NCBI RefSeq assembly: GCF_000372465.1
Contig: NZ_AQUZ01000023.1
Coordinates: 1 to 64,000, forward strand
Source: Kribbella catacumbae DSM 19601
Lineage (GTDB): Bacteria > Actinomycetota > Actinomycetes > Propionibacteriales > Kribbellaceae
Direction of reading: 5' to 3'
DNA length: 64,000 nucleotides
Shown: positions 8,066 through 18,300 of the stretch, piece by piece
Layout: the number at the start of each line of letters is the position of its first letter
How positions within the stretch are numbered: position 1 is the stretch's first letter
Position numbers and translations under genes: made by a program
The notes under the pieces: generated by a model
Seen by the model: only the letters and a program-made list of their open reading frames with translations
Database searches by the model: none
Told to the model about the DNA's origin: nothing

Positions 8066-9310
8066 CTAGCGGGCGCCGTGGGACTTGAGGATTTCGGCGA
8101 TCTGGTGTTGCCCGCGGCCGCGGGCGTGCGTCAGTGGGGTGATGCCGTCGCGGTCGGCGATGCCCGGTTTGGCACCGGCATCGAGCAGGATCTCCACGAT
8201 CTGCTGGTACGGCGCGGTGCCGTCGCCGAGGAGGATGGCTTCCAGCAGTGCCGTCCAGCCGAGATCGTTGACATGGTTCACGTTGATGCCGGTCCGGACC
8301 ACTCGGCGGACATAGTCGACGTGCCCGCGCTCGCTGGCCGGGATCACCGAGATGCCGCCGTACCGGTTGCGCAGTGTCAGGTCCGGCCGGGCGGGCAGCA
8401 GCGTCTCGAGCATCGCGACGCTGCCGGTCACACCAGTGACGAGCCAGGGCGTGTCGTTCCGGTTGTCCACTGCGTCGGGATCGGCCCCGAGCGAAACCAG
8501 CAACCGGGCGACGTCGACGCGGTCGTTGCTTGCAGCAAGTAACAACGCCGTTCGGCGCTGATCATCACGGGCTTCGAGCGCGGCACCGGCGCGGATCGCG
8601 CCGGTCACCCGGTCGGCGCTGCCCTCCGTTGCCGCGGTCAACAGTTCGGTGGTCGCCGCGCTGCTGGAAGGTGTGCGGGTCTGCAGGGTGGCGGCGACCG
8701 CGCGCTGGCCCTTGGATCGGGCATGCTCCAGGGGCGTTGCGCGGTCCTTCACCGAGGCTCGGTCGAGGTCGGCGCCACCGGCAACCAGCAGGCGAACCGT
8801 GTCGACGTACCGCTGGCTGCCATCGCCGAGGATGATCGCTTCGAGTAGCGCGGTCCAGCCCAGCCGATTCACATGGTCGACCGTGGTCCCGGCGCGTAGC
8901 AGGCGACCGACCACTGCCGCATGTCCGCGTTCCGCCGCGCGGATGAGCGCGGTGCCGCGGTAGCCGTCGAGGCTCGCCACGTCGGCGCCGTGCCGAAGGG
9001 TCAGGTCGAGCAGGTCGACGTATCCTTCGCTCGCGGCGATCAGGAAAGCACTCTGACCGGTGTTGTCAGTGGCGTTCACGTCGGCGCCGACAGCGATCAG
9101 TCGTCGCACCTCGGCGATGTCGTTCTTCCAAGCGGCGGCGATGAGTTGCTGGTCGACAGCGCTGGGACTGGGCTGAGTCACGCTTGAGCTCCTCACCGGG
9201 GTGGTCGAGGTCACCGACGCCGACGGTACCTCAGCAGGAGGCGCCGCTGGGTGCACAGCGCACCCGGCGGCGACTGCGAGCGCACTGAGAAGCGCCACGC
9301 CCGCGCGCAT
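8066..9310 (-). CDS. Ankyrin-repeat lipoprotein
   Basis: A 414-residue protein with a signal peptide and lipobox (LAVAAGC), a Ser/Thr/Pro linker, then ankyrin repeats throughout. The two halves are paralogous: HVNRLGWTALLEAIILGDG in the first recurs as HVNDLGWTALLEAILLGDG in the second, and ERGH and the terminal HARxxGQ motifs recur too, showing an internal duplication. It should be anchored outside the membrane and mediate protein binding; partner unknown. It starts 2 bases after the stop of the beta-propeller gene and is therefore co-transcribed with it. Confidence 0.87.
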   Translation of the reverse strand: MRAGVALLSALAVAAGCAVHPAAPPAEVPSASVTSTTPVRSSSVTQPSPSAVDQQLIAAAWKNDIAEVRRLIAVGADVNATDNTGQSAFLIAASEGYVDLLDLTLRHGADVASLDGYRGTALIRAAERGHAAVVGRLLRAGTTVDHVNRLGWTALLEAIILGDGSQRYVDTVRLLVAGGADLDRASVKDRATPLEHARSKGQRAVAATLQTRTPSSSAATTELLTAATEGSADRVTGAIRAGAALEARDDQRRTALLLAASNDRVDVARLLVSLGADPDAVDNRNDTPWLVTGVTGSVAMLETLLPARPDLTLRNRYGGISVIPASERGHVDYVRRVVRTGINVNHVNDLGWTALLEAILLGDGTAPYQQIVEILLDAGAKPGIADRDGITPLTHARGRGQHQIAEILKSHGAR

Positions 9311-9312
9311 CG

Positions 9313-10272
9313 TCAGCGGGTGGGCCGCAGCGCGACCACCTGGTACGGCGCTTGCGGCGTCGGCTCGTCGAACTTGCTGTCCACCAGCAGTAGGCGGCCG
9401 TGGGCGAGCTTGGCGGTCGTGAAGACCCGAGTGGGGTCAGTCGCCCGTTCGTCGACCAGCCGGGCGCTCGCCCCGTCGTTGGCCAGCTTGAGTGTGGTCA
9501 GTGACCGGGAGAAGTTCCGTACGACCCAGAGGTGGTTGCCCTGGAGCACCAGACCGTCGGCGTTCACCAGGTCCGCAGTACCCGTGTCGACCTGCGTGGT
9601 GGTGCGAGTGCGCAGATCGAATCGCCACAGCTTCCCGACATTGCCTTGGGCAACCAGCAGGGAGCGGCCGTCGGCCGGCGCGACGATACCGCCCAGGTTG
9701 AATCCGGGCTGGACCGCGATCGTCCCGGTCGCGTCGGCCCAGAGGTCGATGCCCCAGCCGTCCGCGCCGAGAGCGACGCGGTAAACGTGCGGCGCGTTGG
9801 AGTTGGTGACGTACGCCGCGCCGTCCGGGCCGATCGCGATGTCGTTGAGGAACACGTTCGACCCACCGACCCGTAGTGCGGCGAGCAGTTCGCCGGTCCG
9901 GTCATAGACCCACAGATCCGGCGCTCCCGGGTGATCGATCCCGTTCGGGCCACCGGCGACATACACCCGCCCGTGGCGGTCGACCGTCACGCCGCGCGCG
10001 GTCCAGCGGCCGTCGGTACCGTCACCCGCGAGCCATTGAGTGGCGGCCCCGCCGCGGACGTCGCCTCGGTGGATCTCGCCTCCCGTGGTCTCCGAGACGT
10101 AGAAGAGGTCCCGGCGCTGGTCGTAGCCGATGCCTTCGAATCTTGAGCCGCCGACGTCGCCCGGCAGGCTGTAGGTGTCAGGGCGCGGGGCGGCGTTGGC
10201 GGTGGTGCCTGGCAGCAGCGAGACGCCGACAAGCAGGGCTGTGACGGCGGTTGTGACGATCGTGGGCTTCAT
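9313..10272 (-). CDS. Secreted SMP-30/NHL-type beta-propeller protein
   Basis: 319 residues; cleavable signal peptide (ALLVGVSLLPGTTANA) and repeated beta-propeller blades (FEGIGYDQRRDLFYVSE, ARGVTVDRHGRVYVAGG, LNDIAIGPDGAAYVTNS, NADGLVLQGNHLWVV), like the SMP-30/gluconolactonase/strictosidine-synthase superfamily. The ATG at 10272 follows GAGAGGA, so it is preferred over the TTG one codon upstream. It is the first gene of a two-gene operon with the ankyrin lipoprotein. Ligand or substrate cannot be assigned. Confidence 0.82.
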   Translation of the reverse strand: MKPTIVTTAVTALLVGVSLLPGTTANAAPRPDTYSLPGDVGGSRFEGIGYDQRRDLFYVSETTGGEIHRGDVRGGAATQWLAGDGTDGRWTARGVTVDRHGRVYVAGGPNGIDHPGAPDLWVYDRTGELLAALRVGGSNVFLNDIAIGPDGAAYVTNSNAPHVYRVALGADGWGIDLWADATGTIAVQPGFNLGGIVAPADGRSLLVAQGNVGKLWRFDLRTRTTTQVDTGTADLVNADGLVLQGNHLWVVRNFSRSLTTLKLANDGASARLVDERATDPTRVFTTAKLAHGRLLLVDSKFDEPTPQAPYQVVALRPTR

Positions 10273-10431
10273 CAAGGTTTCCTCTCGGGTCCGTTATCGC
10301 TGTCAGTCTTGTCCGGGTGGATGGGTCCACGCAGCGGGCATTCAGCGACCGTTGGAGAGCTGACCGGCTACCCAGCGATAGCCGATCGGATGATTCCTCG
10401 GCCGCCTGTCTGCCTCTACGATCGGAGGGAT

Positions 10432-11637
10432 ATGAACGGCACCCGGCTGCGACCGACAGCCGGCATCCTCGCGAGGGTGCCGGGACTGCCTGCTGCGCTG
10501 ACTGCGGTTCTGTCGCTACTGGTTGTCGCCTCCACGGTCAGGTATGTCGATGCCCACGGCATCGGTGACCGGGCCGGCTGGGTCCTCGGTGGCGCAGTAC
10601 TGCTGGTGATCACCTATGCGGCGTACTCGTTCACCGCCGCGTCACCGTGGCGCGGTCGGATCTGGCTCGGCCTGGTCGTCGCGATGTGGTTCGGGCTCGT
10701 GCTGATGGCGCCGTCGTTCGCATGGTGCGCGGTGCCGCTGTGCTTCGTCGCGCTGCGAGTGCTTCCATTCACGGCTGCGTGCGTGCTGATCGCGGCCATG
10801 GTCGCGACGGTGATCGCGGCCTGGATGTCGATGTCGGGCCGGTTCGACCCGACGATCGTGGCCGGGCCGGTGTCGGTCGCGGTGCTCGCGGTGGCGGCGT
10901 ACCGGGCGCTGGAGCGCGAGGCGGCCGTCCGTCAGGCCTTGCTGGACGAACTGCGCGAGGCCGAGGGCGACCTGGCCGACGCCCAGCACCAGGCCGGCGT
11001 GCAGGCCGAGCGGGCGCGGTTGTCCCGCGATATCCACGACAGCGTCGCGCAGGGCCTGTCCAGCATCAACCTGCTGCTGCAGGCCGCGCAGCAAGGGTGG
11101 ACAACCCATCCGGCGGCGGCCCGCGACCACGTCAGCCAGGCGGCGCTGACCGCCCGCGACGGGTTGGACGAGGTACGCCGGGTGGTGCGGGACCTTGCCC
11201 CGGCCGAGCTGGAGGATTCGGCCGGTGCCGGAGTTCCGGCCGCTATGCGCCGGGCGGCGGCCGAGACCGCGGGGCAGGCTGGCCTGGATATCCGGGTGCT
11301 GGTTTCCGGTACGCCGGTGCCGGTTGCCCCGGCGGTCGCGACAGCGCTGCTGCGCACCGCACGAGGAGCCTTGGCGAACGTCGTCGAGCACGCCGCGGCA
11401 CGCACGACTGTGATCACTCTGACCTATCAGCCGGATGCGGTCGTACTGGATGTCCGCGATGACGGCGTGGGCTTCGACCCAGCCGGTCTGGGACCGGCGC
11501 GAGGCTCGTACCGCGGTCGCGGACTGGACGGAATCCGTCGGCGGGTAGAACTGCTCGGCGGCCGGCTCGTGGTGGAAAGCGCGCCTGGCGATGGCGCAGC
11601 GCTTGCGGTCACTATCCCGCTGGAGCCTGAATCGTGA
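10432..11637 (+). CDS. Two-component sensor histidine kinase (HisKA_3 type)
   Basis: A 401-residue membrane kinase. Several hydrophobic segments occupy residues about 15-155, followed by a coiled linker (LREAEGDLADAQHQAG), the HisKA_3 dimerisation region with phospho-acceptor His in SRDIHDSVAQGL, and an HATPase domain (VLDVRDDGVGFDP, GRGLDGIRRRVELLGG). The ATG at 10432 is preceded by GGAGGGA. The start codon of the response regulator overlaps its stop, so kinase and regulator are one operon. The sensed signal is unknown. Confidence 0.92.
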   Translation: MNGTRLRPTAGILARVPGLPAALTAVLSLLVVASTVRYVDAHGIGDRAGWVLGGAVLLVITYAAYSFTAASPWRGRIWLGLVVAMWFGLVLMAPSFAWCAVPLCFVALRVLPFTAACVLIAAMVATVIAAWMSMSGRFDPTIVAGPVSVAVLAVAAYRALEREAAVRQALLDELREAEGDLADAQHQAGVQAERARLSRDIHDSVAQGLSSINLLLQAAQQGWTTHPAAARDHVSQAALTARDGLDEVRRVVRDLAPAELEDSAGAGVPAAMRRAAAETAGQAGLDIRVLVSGTPVPVAPAVATALLRTARGALANVVEHAAARTTVITLTYQPDAVVLDVRDDGVGFDPAGLGPARGSYRGRGLDGIRRRVELLGGRLVVESAPGDGAALAVTIPLEPES

Positions 11638-12257
11638 TCCGGATCGTGCTGGTCGACGACCACCCGGTGGTCCGGGCCGGGATGCGCGCCCTGGTGGAGG
11701 GCCAGGACGACCTAACGGTGGTGGGCGAGGCTCCCGATGGCGCGACCGCGGAGAAAGTTGTCACCAGCACCCACCCGGACGTCGTACTGATGGATCTCAA
11801 CCTGGGCGAAGGGCCGGGCGGCGCCGAGGTGACCAGCCGGTTGCGGGCGCTTGCCGAACCACCTCGAGTGCTGGTCCTCACCACGTACGACACCGAGTCC
11901 GACATCCTGCGCGCGATCGACGCCGGCGCGGCTGGCTACCTGCTGAAGGACGCCCCCGCCGACGACTTGTTCCGCGCGATCCGCGGCACCGCCCGCGGCG
12001 AAACCATCCTTGCTCCCGCGGTAGCGGCCACGCTGGTCCGGCGAGCGGCCTCGCCCGAGCCGATGCTCACCGAGCGAGAGGTGGAGATCCTCGGGCTGCT
12101 CGCGAACGGGCTGACCAACAAGGAGATGGCCAGGCAACTGTTCGTCAGCGAGGCAACGGTGAAGTCCCACCTGTCGCACATCTATCAAAAGCTCGGGGTC
12201 GACACCCGCGCCGGCGCGGTAGCCCGAGCGATCGAACAGCGAATAATCCGATCATGA
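11634..12257 (+). CDS. LuxR/NarL-type response regulator
   Basis: 207 residues: a receiver domain (VDDHPVVRAGMRALVEG, phospho-Asp in VLMDLNLGE, Lys in YLLKDAPADDL) followed by a LuxR helix-turn-helix (LTEREVEILGLLANGLTNKEMARQLFVSEATVKSHLSHIYQKL). It begins at a GTG overlapping the kinase stop (GTGA) and is the output partner of that kinase. A stem-loop overlaps its stop codon and probably ends the operon. Confidence 0.94.
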   Translation: MIRIVLVDDHPVVRAGMRALVEGQDDLTVVGEAPDGATAEKVVTSTHPDVVLMDLNLGEGPGGAEVTSRLRALAEPPRVLVLTTYDTESDILRAIDAGAAGYLLKDAPADDLFRAIRGTARGETILAPAVAATLVRRAASPEPMLTEREVEILGLLANGLTNKEMARQLFVSEATVKSHLSHIYQKLGVDTRAGAVARAIEQRIIRS

Positions 12258-12289
12258 CGAGGCGCCCTGTTCGACAGACGCGCCTCGTC
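12256..12289 (+). terminator. Stem-loop terminator behind the two-component operon
   Basis: Perfect 10-bp arms GACGAGGCGC (12256-12265) and GCGCCTCGTC (12280-12289) with a 14-base loop. The first arm overlaps the response-regulator TGA. There is no U-tract, as is common in high-GC actinomycetes. Confidence 0.65.
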
Positions 12290-12470
12290 GGATTCACAGC
12301 CGATCGGTGGGTTGATCGATCGTGACGGTCCCGCCGTGGCGATTTTCGAGGCTGCTCTCTGCACGATGTCAAGCGTCTGCGCTCGCACTGGGGGTCTTGT
12401 CGGCACGTCGACACCAGTTGCAAGACCGCCTCCGATGATTTGCGCGTGGGCGGGACTGTTAGGGGACGGT

Positions 12471-13031
12471 ATGAAGCTACCGACGTGGTCGTGGGGGGCC
12501 AGTCGACCGCCGCGCTGGTTCCGGATCAGCTCGGCGGCTATCGCGGTCCTGTTCGCTGTAGGACTGATGAACGCGCGCGAGCTGACCGACGTCATCTGGT
12601 GCGTCCTGGCGTGCTCGCTCATGGTGCTCAATGCCATCGTGCCGAAGGGGCTGCATGACGGTCGGTTCACCGCATGGACGCAGAAGCATCCGATCGTGAC
12701 CGGCGGCCTGATCTTCCTGATCATGGGCAGCGGCCTCGTGTTCCTGCTGTCCGACCACGTCGCCAAGTGGCTCGCCGCGGTCATTGCGCTGCCGCTGTCC
12801 GCCGCGTTTGTAGCTTGGATGACGGCGTATCGGCTGGCTGTCCTGAACGCGGTCGAGCGAGAAGCTGTCCCGCAGGGTCGGTCCCCATGCTGTCCAGTCA
12901 GCCCAATAGCCGACGGCGCCATCGGCGCCGCCGGCTTGTCGGACGGTCTAGAAGGTGCGAGCATGCTCCACCGGTCGGCTACGCAATGCCTTATCCGGCA
13001 GCGGTTTGTGCTTGTTGGGTGTCAGCGATGA
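12471..13031 (+). CDS. Hypothetical membrane protein
   Basis: Starting at ATG 12471 after TAGGGGACGG gives 186 residues. Four hydrophobic segments are visible (AAIAVLFAVGLMN, VIWCVLACSLMVLNAIV, IVTGGLIFLIMGSGLVFLL, LAAVIALPLSAAFVAWM), followed by a polar tail that looks less natural and may result from a late frameshift. The end overlaps by a few bases the stop of the convergent secreted-protein gene. I do not recognise the family. Confidence 0.55.
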   Translation: MKLPTWSWGASRPPRWFRISSAAIAVLFAVGLMNARELTDVIWCVLACSLMVLNAIVPKGLHDGRFTAWTQKHPIVTGGLIFLIMGSGLVFLLSDHVAKWLAAVIALPLSAAFVAWMTAYRLAVLNAVEREAVPQGRSPCCPVSPIADGAIGAAGLSDGLEGASMLHRSATQCLIRQRFVLVGCQR

Positions 13032-13612
13032 GAGACCTTGATATAGCTCACGTTGTCGTTGACGGCTCCCAGGTCGCGCACAGGAAGCCAGTAGGACCGC
13101 ACTGTGGTGCCGTTCTGGTGGACGAACTTGGCCCAGTTGCAGCCGTTGAACCCCTCGACTGAGCTCATGACGTCGCCCCAGCTCCACGGACCGCTGTCCG
13201 GGTAGAAGCTGTAGCCGTCAGCATCGCACGGACCTGCTGCCCCATATACCTTGTAGCTGGTCCCCTGGTAGTTGATGTGCTCCCAGTAACGCATCAGAAG
13301 CGTTGACGACTGCGCTACGGCGGAGCCCATCACCTTCCGGTTACGCCCCGGATTGGCCTGAGTCTCGGCAGCGGCTAGCGCGGCATCAGCTGACACGGAA
13401 GAACAGGCCGCGCCCAGAGTCGGAGACGCCTGTCCTGCCGGCGACTTGCCGATGATGATTGCGCACTCCTGGCCTTCGGTGCGCAAATCCGGCTGAGCGT
13501 CAACTGCCGAAGAAACTGTGGTGGACGACAGGAGAGCAGCAACGCTCGCCACGCCGATTGTGCCAGCACGCGTCAGATACTGTGCAACGCTGCTGCGCTT
13601 GATGAACGACAT
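13022..13612 (-). CDS. Secreted beta/gamma-crystallin-like protein
   Basis: A 196-residue protein from ATG 13612 with AAGGATGG upstream. It has a Sec signal peptide (GVASVAALLSSTTVSSAV), a middle region with two Cys, and a C-terminal domain reading MRYWEHINYQGTSYKVYG and SSVEGFNGCNWAKF, resembling the Greek-key beta/gamma-crystallin-like domains of actinomycete secreted proteins and peptidase-inhibitor-I36-type proteins. The role is probably extracellular; calcium binding or inhibition is possible but unproven. Confidence 0.68.
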   Translation of the reverse strand: MSFIKRSSVAQYLTRAGTIGVASVAALLSSTTVSSAVDAQPDLRTEGQECAIIIGKSPAGQASPTLGAACSSVSADAALAAAETQANPGRNRKVMGSAVAQSSTLLMRYWEHINYQGTSYKVYGAAGPCDADGYSFYPDSGPWSWGDVMSSVEGFNGCNWAKFVHQNGTTVRSYWLPVRDLGAVNDNVSYIKVSHR

Positions 13613-13758
13613 CTTCCATCCTTCTTGGTGGGTTTCCATAGCCGGATCGATGATCACCCACCGCTCTTTCCTGGACCTGTCACAGTCCTGTCCTCCTCGG
13701 GGATCGCCGGCCGACTCAGCCTTGCCGGCCCGGTCGGTGGAGACCAACCGGACCGGGA

Positions 13759-14523
13759 TCATCGGATCGCTACGAAGGTGTGTTTGTCGGCTTCCTGGGC
13801 AAGAACACCGACCTCGGCGAAACCTGCCGATCGGAACGCGTTCGTCATATCGGCCAGGGTGATCGGCGCCTGATCCGGGTCCGGGCTGATCAGCCGACGA
13901 TCACGCTCGGCCAGGAGCGTCGCGAAGGCCGGTTCGGCCCGGGCAGCGGTCCACCAGCCCTGCCAGCCCTCAACTTCAACGGGATTGTCCCCGTCCCAGA
14001 GATGTTCCCGCAGAGCTACCGCCAAGTGATCCAGTCGTGGCCCGCTCTCCTCGCCCAGCCGCATGGTGTCGATGTTGACGAAAACTCCATCCGGAGGTAG
14101 TCGATTCGCCAGTACCACCGCCAGGCTGACGATCTGATCTGCGGTCAGATAGTGCAGGGAGGTTGCCGTGCAGACCGCGTTGAGACCAGCCGCAGGCAGT
14201 ACTTCGTCCCAGCCGGCCTGGCGCAGATCTGCCTCCAGGAACTCGATGGCCGCGGCACCGCGCGTGCGTCGACCGAGCTCGAGAAGGAAAGGATCAACGT
14301 CCAGGGCAAACAGGTGCGTGTCAGGAAACCGTTCAGCTGCCCGGGACGCGATCGACCCGGGGCCGCTGGCCAGATCCAGAAGGCCGGTTGGATGGCCAAC
14401 GACGCGCTCGACGATCTCGAGCATCAAGGCGATCTGCTCGTCGCGGCGCGGAAGATACCCGGCCTGCTGCCGGTCCCAGCGCTCCATCCAATCGACCCAG
14501 TTCACGTGACTCAGCTGCGACAT
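13759..14523 (-). CDS. SAM-dependent class I methyltransferase
   Basis: 254 residues. Motif I is LLDLASGPGSIASRA (about residue 48), the acidic ribose-binding Asp follows in LFALDVDPFLLELG, and LEADLRQAGW and AVCTATSLHYL complete the Rossmann-type methyltransferase fold. The start at 14523 (MSQLSHVNW) begins right at conserved sequence; the longer frame upstream has no family features. The acceptor is unknown. It is divergent from the DHFR-like gene at 14683. Confidence 0.83.
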   Translation of the reverse strand: MSQLSHVNWVDWMERWDRQQAGYLPRRDEQIALMLEIVERVVGHPTGLLDLASGPGSIASRAAERFPDTHLFALDVDPFLLELGRRTRGAAAIEFLEADLRQAGWDEVLPAAGLNAVCTATSLHYLTADQIVSLAVVLANRLPPDGVFVNIDTMRLGEESGPRLDHLAVALREHLWDGDNPVEVEGWQGWWTAARAEPAFATLLAERDRRLISPDPDQAPITLADMTNAFRSAGFAEVGVLAQEADKHTFVAIR

Positions 14524-14682
14524 GGTCGCAACTGTAGTAGCACGGCAGGCCAGGCCGTCTGTAGCGCCTGTGACAGGAGTCCGACAGAGATACGACAGCA
14601 ACCCGTGTCACCTTCAGACGACCTGGAATCCCTGCGACCGACACTCAGATCCCACCCCACTCATCAGTTTGGACAGAACAGC

Positions 14683-15219
14683 ATGCGGAAGCTCATCGAG
14701 TCCACCTTCGTCACGCTCGACGGCATCGTCTCAACGCCCGAGAAATGGAGTGCGCCTTACTGGGACGAAGAGCACACCGACTACGCGAGTTCGTTACTAC
14801 GGGAGGCCGACGCCCTAGTGCTCGGTCGGCGCACCTACGACAATTTCGCCGGCTCTTGGCCACTGCGCTCCGGCGACTGGTACACGGACAAGATGAACTC
14901 GATGCCGAAACACGTGGCCACCCATTCGCCGAGCGATCTCAGCTGGAACGCCACAGTGCTGGAAGGCGATCCGATCGAAAGCGTCGCCGCGCTGAAGGAA
15001 CTTGACGGCGGTCACCTGCTCAAGTTCGGCACTGGCGAGTTCTCCAAATCGCTGCTCACCGCCGGTCTGGTCGACGAGTACCATTTCTGGATTTTCCCAG
15101 CCGCTGCCGGGACCGGTGACCGTCTCTTCGATGGCCTCGGTCTCACCCACTTCCACCTCGTCGCCACCACCCCGCTGAAGTCCGGGATCACCATCCACCG
15201 CCTGGTCCCGAACCACTGA
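14683..15219 (+). CDS. Dihydrofolate-reductase-like (RibD C-terminal domain) protein
   Basis: 178 residues beginning MRKLIESTFVTLDGIV, with LREADALVLGRRTYDNFAG, the PKHVATH loop and a C-terminal LVDEYHFWIFPAAAGTG. These are hallmarks of the small stand-alone RibD-C/DHFR-like reductases common in actinomycetes, which bind NAD(P)H and have no settled substrate. A paralogue lies at 19670-20236. Confidence 0.85.
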   Translation: MRKLIESTFVTLDGIVSTPEKWSAPYWDEEHTDYASSLLREADALVLGRRTYDNFAGSWPLRSGDWYTDKMNSMPKHVATHSPSDLSWNATVLEGDPIESVAALKELDGGHLLKFGTGEFSKSLLTAGLVDEYHFWIFPAAAGTGDRLFDGLGLTHFHLVATTPLKSGITIHRLVPNH

Positions 15220-15281
15220 CACCGGGTGCCCTCACGCCCTACTGCCGCGGTCCTTTCGTGCTTGGACCAGCTAGCGGGCAA

Positions 15282-15317
15282 ACTGTGGCTGGCTGCCTGC
15301 TGGCGGCCGGCCACAGT
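15282..15317 (+). promoter_or_regulatory. Leader hairpin directly before the SARP ribosome-binding site
   Basis: Arms ACTGTGGCTGGC (15282-15293) and GCCGGCCACAGT (15306-15317) pair with one mismatch around a 12-base loop. The ribosome-binding site GGGAGGG begins at the next base (15318), seven bases before the GTG at 15331. Its position suggests control of translation or a protein-binding site. Confidence 0.5.
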
Positions 15318-15330
15318 GGGAGGGTGTTCG

Positions 15331-18300
15331 GTGGAGTTCCTGGTGCTCGGGTCTCTCCAGGTCCTGGACGGCGACGGCGTGGTCGTTGAGGTGTCGGCTG
15401 CCCGGGTGCGCCTGCTGCTGAGCACGTTGTTGCTCAGACCGCGGCAGATCGTCTCGCTCGAGGACTTGATCGACGAACTGTGGGGGGATCAACCGCCGGC
15501 TAACCCGAGGGCAGCGCTCCAGACCAATGTCGCCCGTCTCCGGGCAGTTGTCGGTCCTCGGCTGGTCATTACGAAGGCGCCGGGCTATCTGATCGAAGCC
15601 GAACCGACGGATTTGGCCGAGTTCCGGCGGCTGGTCGATGAGTCAGTACGCAGTACCGACGCCCTGCATTCCTGCGACCTGCTCACCCGCGCATTGTCCC
15701 AGTGGCGGGGTGACCCGTTGACCGACACTCGATTCCTGCGGCAACAACGGGTGAGCAGCCTCGTCGAGGAGCGGATCCGCGCTATCGAACTGCTGATGGA
15801 CGCCAGGCTCCGGCTGGGCGCGCACGCTGAACTGGTGGCACCGCTGATCGCGCTGACCACGGCGCACCCGCTGCGGGAACGGTTCTGGGGTCAGCGGATG
15901 CTCGCTCTGTACCGATCCGGCCAGCAGGCCGGGGCCCTTGAGGCGTACGACGAAATCGCCGGCCTCCTGCGTGCGGAACTCGGCGTCGATCCTGGCGCGG
16001 AGCTGCAGCGGATGCGCCAGCAGATCCTCACTACAGCACCCGAACTCGACGCCCCTGGCGCGACGTGGTCGCCGGCGGCATCGCCTGCCCCGCCGGCCGA
16101 GGCCGGATGGGTGCCGCGTTTCCAGCTTCCGCTCGAGGTTCGCGATTTCGTCGGGCGTGCAGAGGAGATGGAGCGGCTACGGAAAGCGTTGACCGCGGAG
16201 GACAGGACGCCGCTCGCCGTGGTCACCGGTCCACCCGGGGTCGGTAAGACGACCGCTGCCCTGCGGGTTGCTCGCCAGCTTCGGGCGTCCTTTCCGGACG
16301 GCCAGTTGTTCGTTCGGCTCGACGGAGCGAGCCCGTCCCCACGCGATCCTGCCGATGTGCTGGCCGAGCTGCTCTGGCACTGCGGGACGGCCGGCACCGA
16401 GCTTCCGGAGAGCGTTGAGGCTCGGGCAGCGCTACTGCGTGCTCGTCTCGCCGAACGCCGTGTGCTGCTGTTTCTGGATGATGCCCGCGCCGCCGGACAG
16501 GTTCGGCCACTGTTGCCCGGCGCAGGCGGTAGCGCCGTCATAGTCACGAGCCGGTTCGACCTCAGTGGGCTTACCGCCCTGGCGGGCGGGACCTGCGTGT
16601 CGCTGTCTGAACTCACTCCCGACGAGGCCGGTGACCTTGTTGTGCGCCTCGTCAGTCCCGCCGCTATCCAGGCTGATGCGGATGCGGTGTCCGAGCTGGC
16701 CGGGCTCTGTGGCTATCTGCCCCTCGCGCTCCGGATCGCTGCGAGCAATGCGGCCCTGCGACCGGCGCGGGGGCTCTCGGAGTACACGGCTGAACTCCGC
16801 AGCGGTGACCGGTTGGCGAAGCTTGCAGTCACCGGGGATCAGCAGGCGGCCGTACGAGGTGCCTTCGATTTGTCGTACGCCACCCTCGCTCCAGGTCCGC
16901 AGCGGTTGTTCAGGCTGCTGGGCGCCGCACCCGGTGCCGACGTCAGCGCAGGCGCTGCCGGGGCGCTGGCAGACACCGGTCCGGACGAGGCCGAACGGCT
17001 GCTCGAGGTCCTTGCGACAGCTAGCCTGCTTCAGCGCCGCACGGTTGGCAGATATCAGTTCCACGATCTACTGCGGCTCTACTCCCGGGAACTGGGACGA
17101 AACGATCCGGAGTACAACCCTGCTGTCAGTCGGCTGTACAGCTGGTACCTCCTCATGACCGATGCTGCCTGCCTGTTCCAGTACCGCCCGCTCACCCGCG
17201 TTGCACCTGAACCGAGCGGCCCGAGCCCTTTCCCGGATGCGCAGGCCGCGCACGCCTGGCTCGACGAGGAACGGTCCAACTTGGTCGCCATGGTCCGGCA
17301 CGCCGCTGATACCCCGTTGGCGGAGTACTCGTGGCAACTGGCGGACGCGCTGCGCTGGTACCTGTCTCGGCAACAACTGCTGGCCGACTGGAGAACGACT
17401 GCCGAGTGCGGGCTTCGCGCGGCGCAGGCCATCGGTAACGTACGAGCTGAGGGCAGCATGCTCGGCACGCTGGGCGCACTCGAGCAGACCATCGGGAACC
17501 CGGACCGAGCCAGCTCCCTGGCGGCGGCTGCCGCCGACTGTTACCGGCAGGCCGAACATACGCTCGGCCTGGCCAGCCAGCTGTGTAACCTCGGCAACGC
17601 GTACGACGATCAGGGCGAGGTGAGCCAGGCCGCTGAGGCGGTGCAGGAAGGGGTGGCGCTGTTTCGATCGATCGGCCGCACCGACCTGCTCGATGTCGGC
17701 CTGCTCAACCTGTCGCAGATCTACACCCACCTCGGTCAGCTGGACGCGGCAATCGATGCGGCGACAGAGTCGATAGCCGTCAGCCGTTCGGCGTCGACCC
17801 GCAGAGCCGCGCTGAACAACCGCGGCGCGGTCCACCGCCTCCGGGGCGACCTGCGATCCGCACTCAGCGACACTGTCGATGCGCTGGCCATCGAGGAGCA
17901 ACGGCACGAAGCAGCGGTGCACTACGAGTTGGCCATGGTCTATCTGGAGACCGGCAAACTCGATCTCGCGCGGGAGCATGCCAACCGCGCTCTCGCAACC
18001 AGCCAGACCGGGAACCGCCCTGTGCACGAAGCCGAAGCACTCAACGCCCTGGGCGAGATCTGCAGGGAAGAAGGCCGCCTGAAGGAAGCAATCCGCAGGC
18101 ACCAGGAAGCCCTCGTACTGGCGCAGGCAGGCGCCTACCGCGTCATCCACGCCGACGCGCTACTCAATCTCGCCGCCGCCTCGCCACGCGAGCAGGCCAA
18201 AGCGTACGCAAACCAGGCCCTGGCTCTCGCTCGCGACGTCAAGCTGCGGGTGATGGAATGCCGTGCCCTCGCCGCTCTGGCCGACCTGACCGACGACCCG

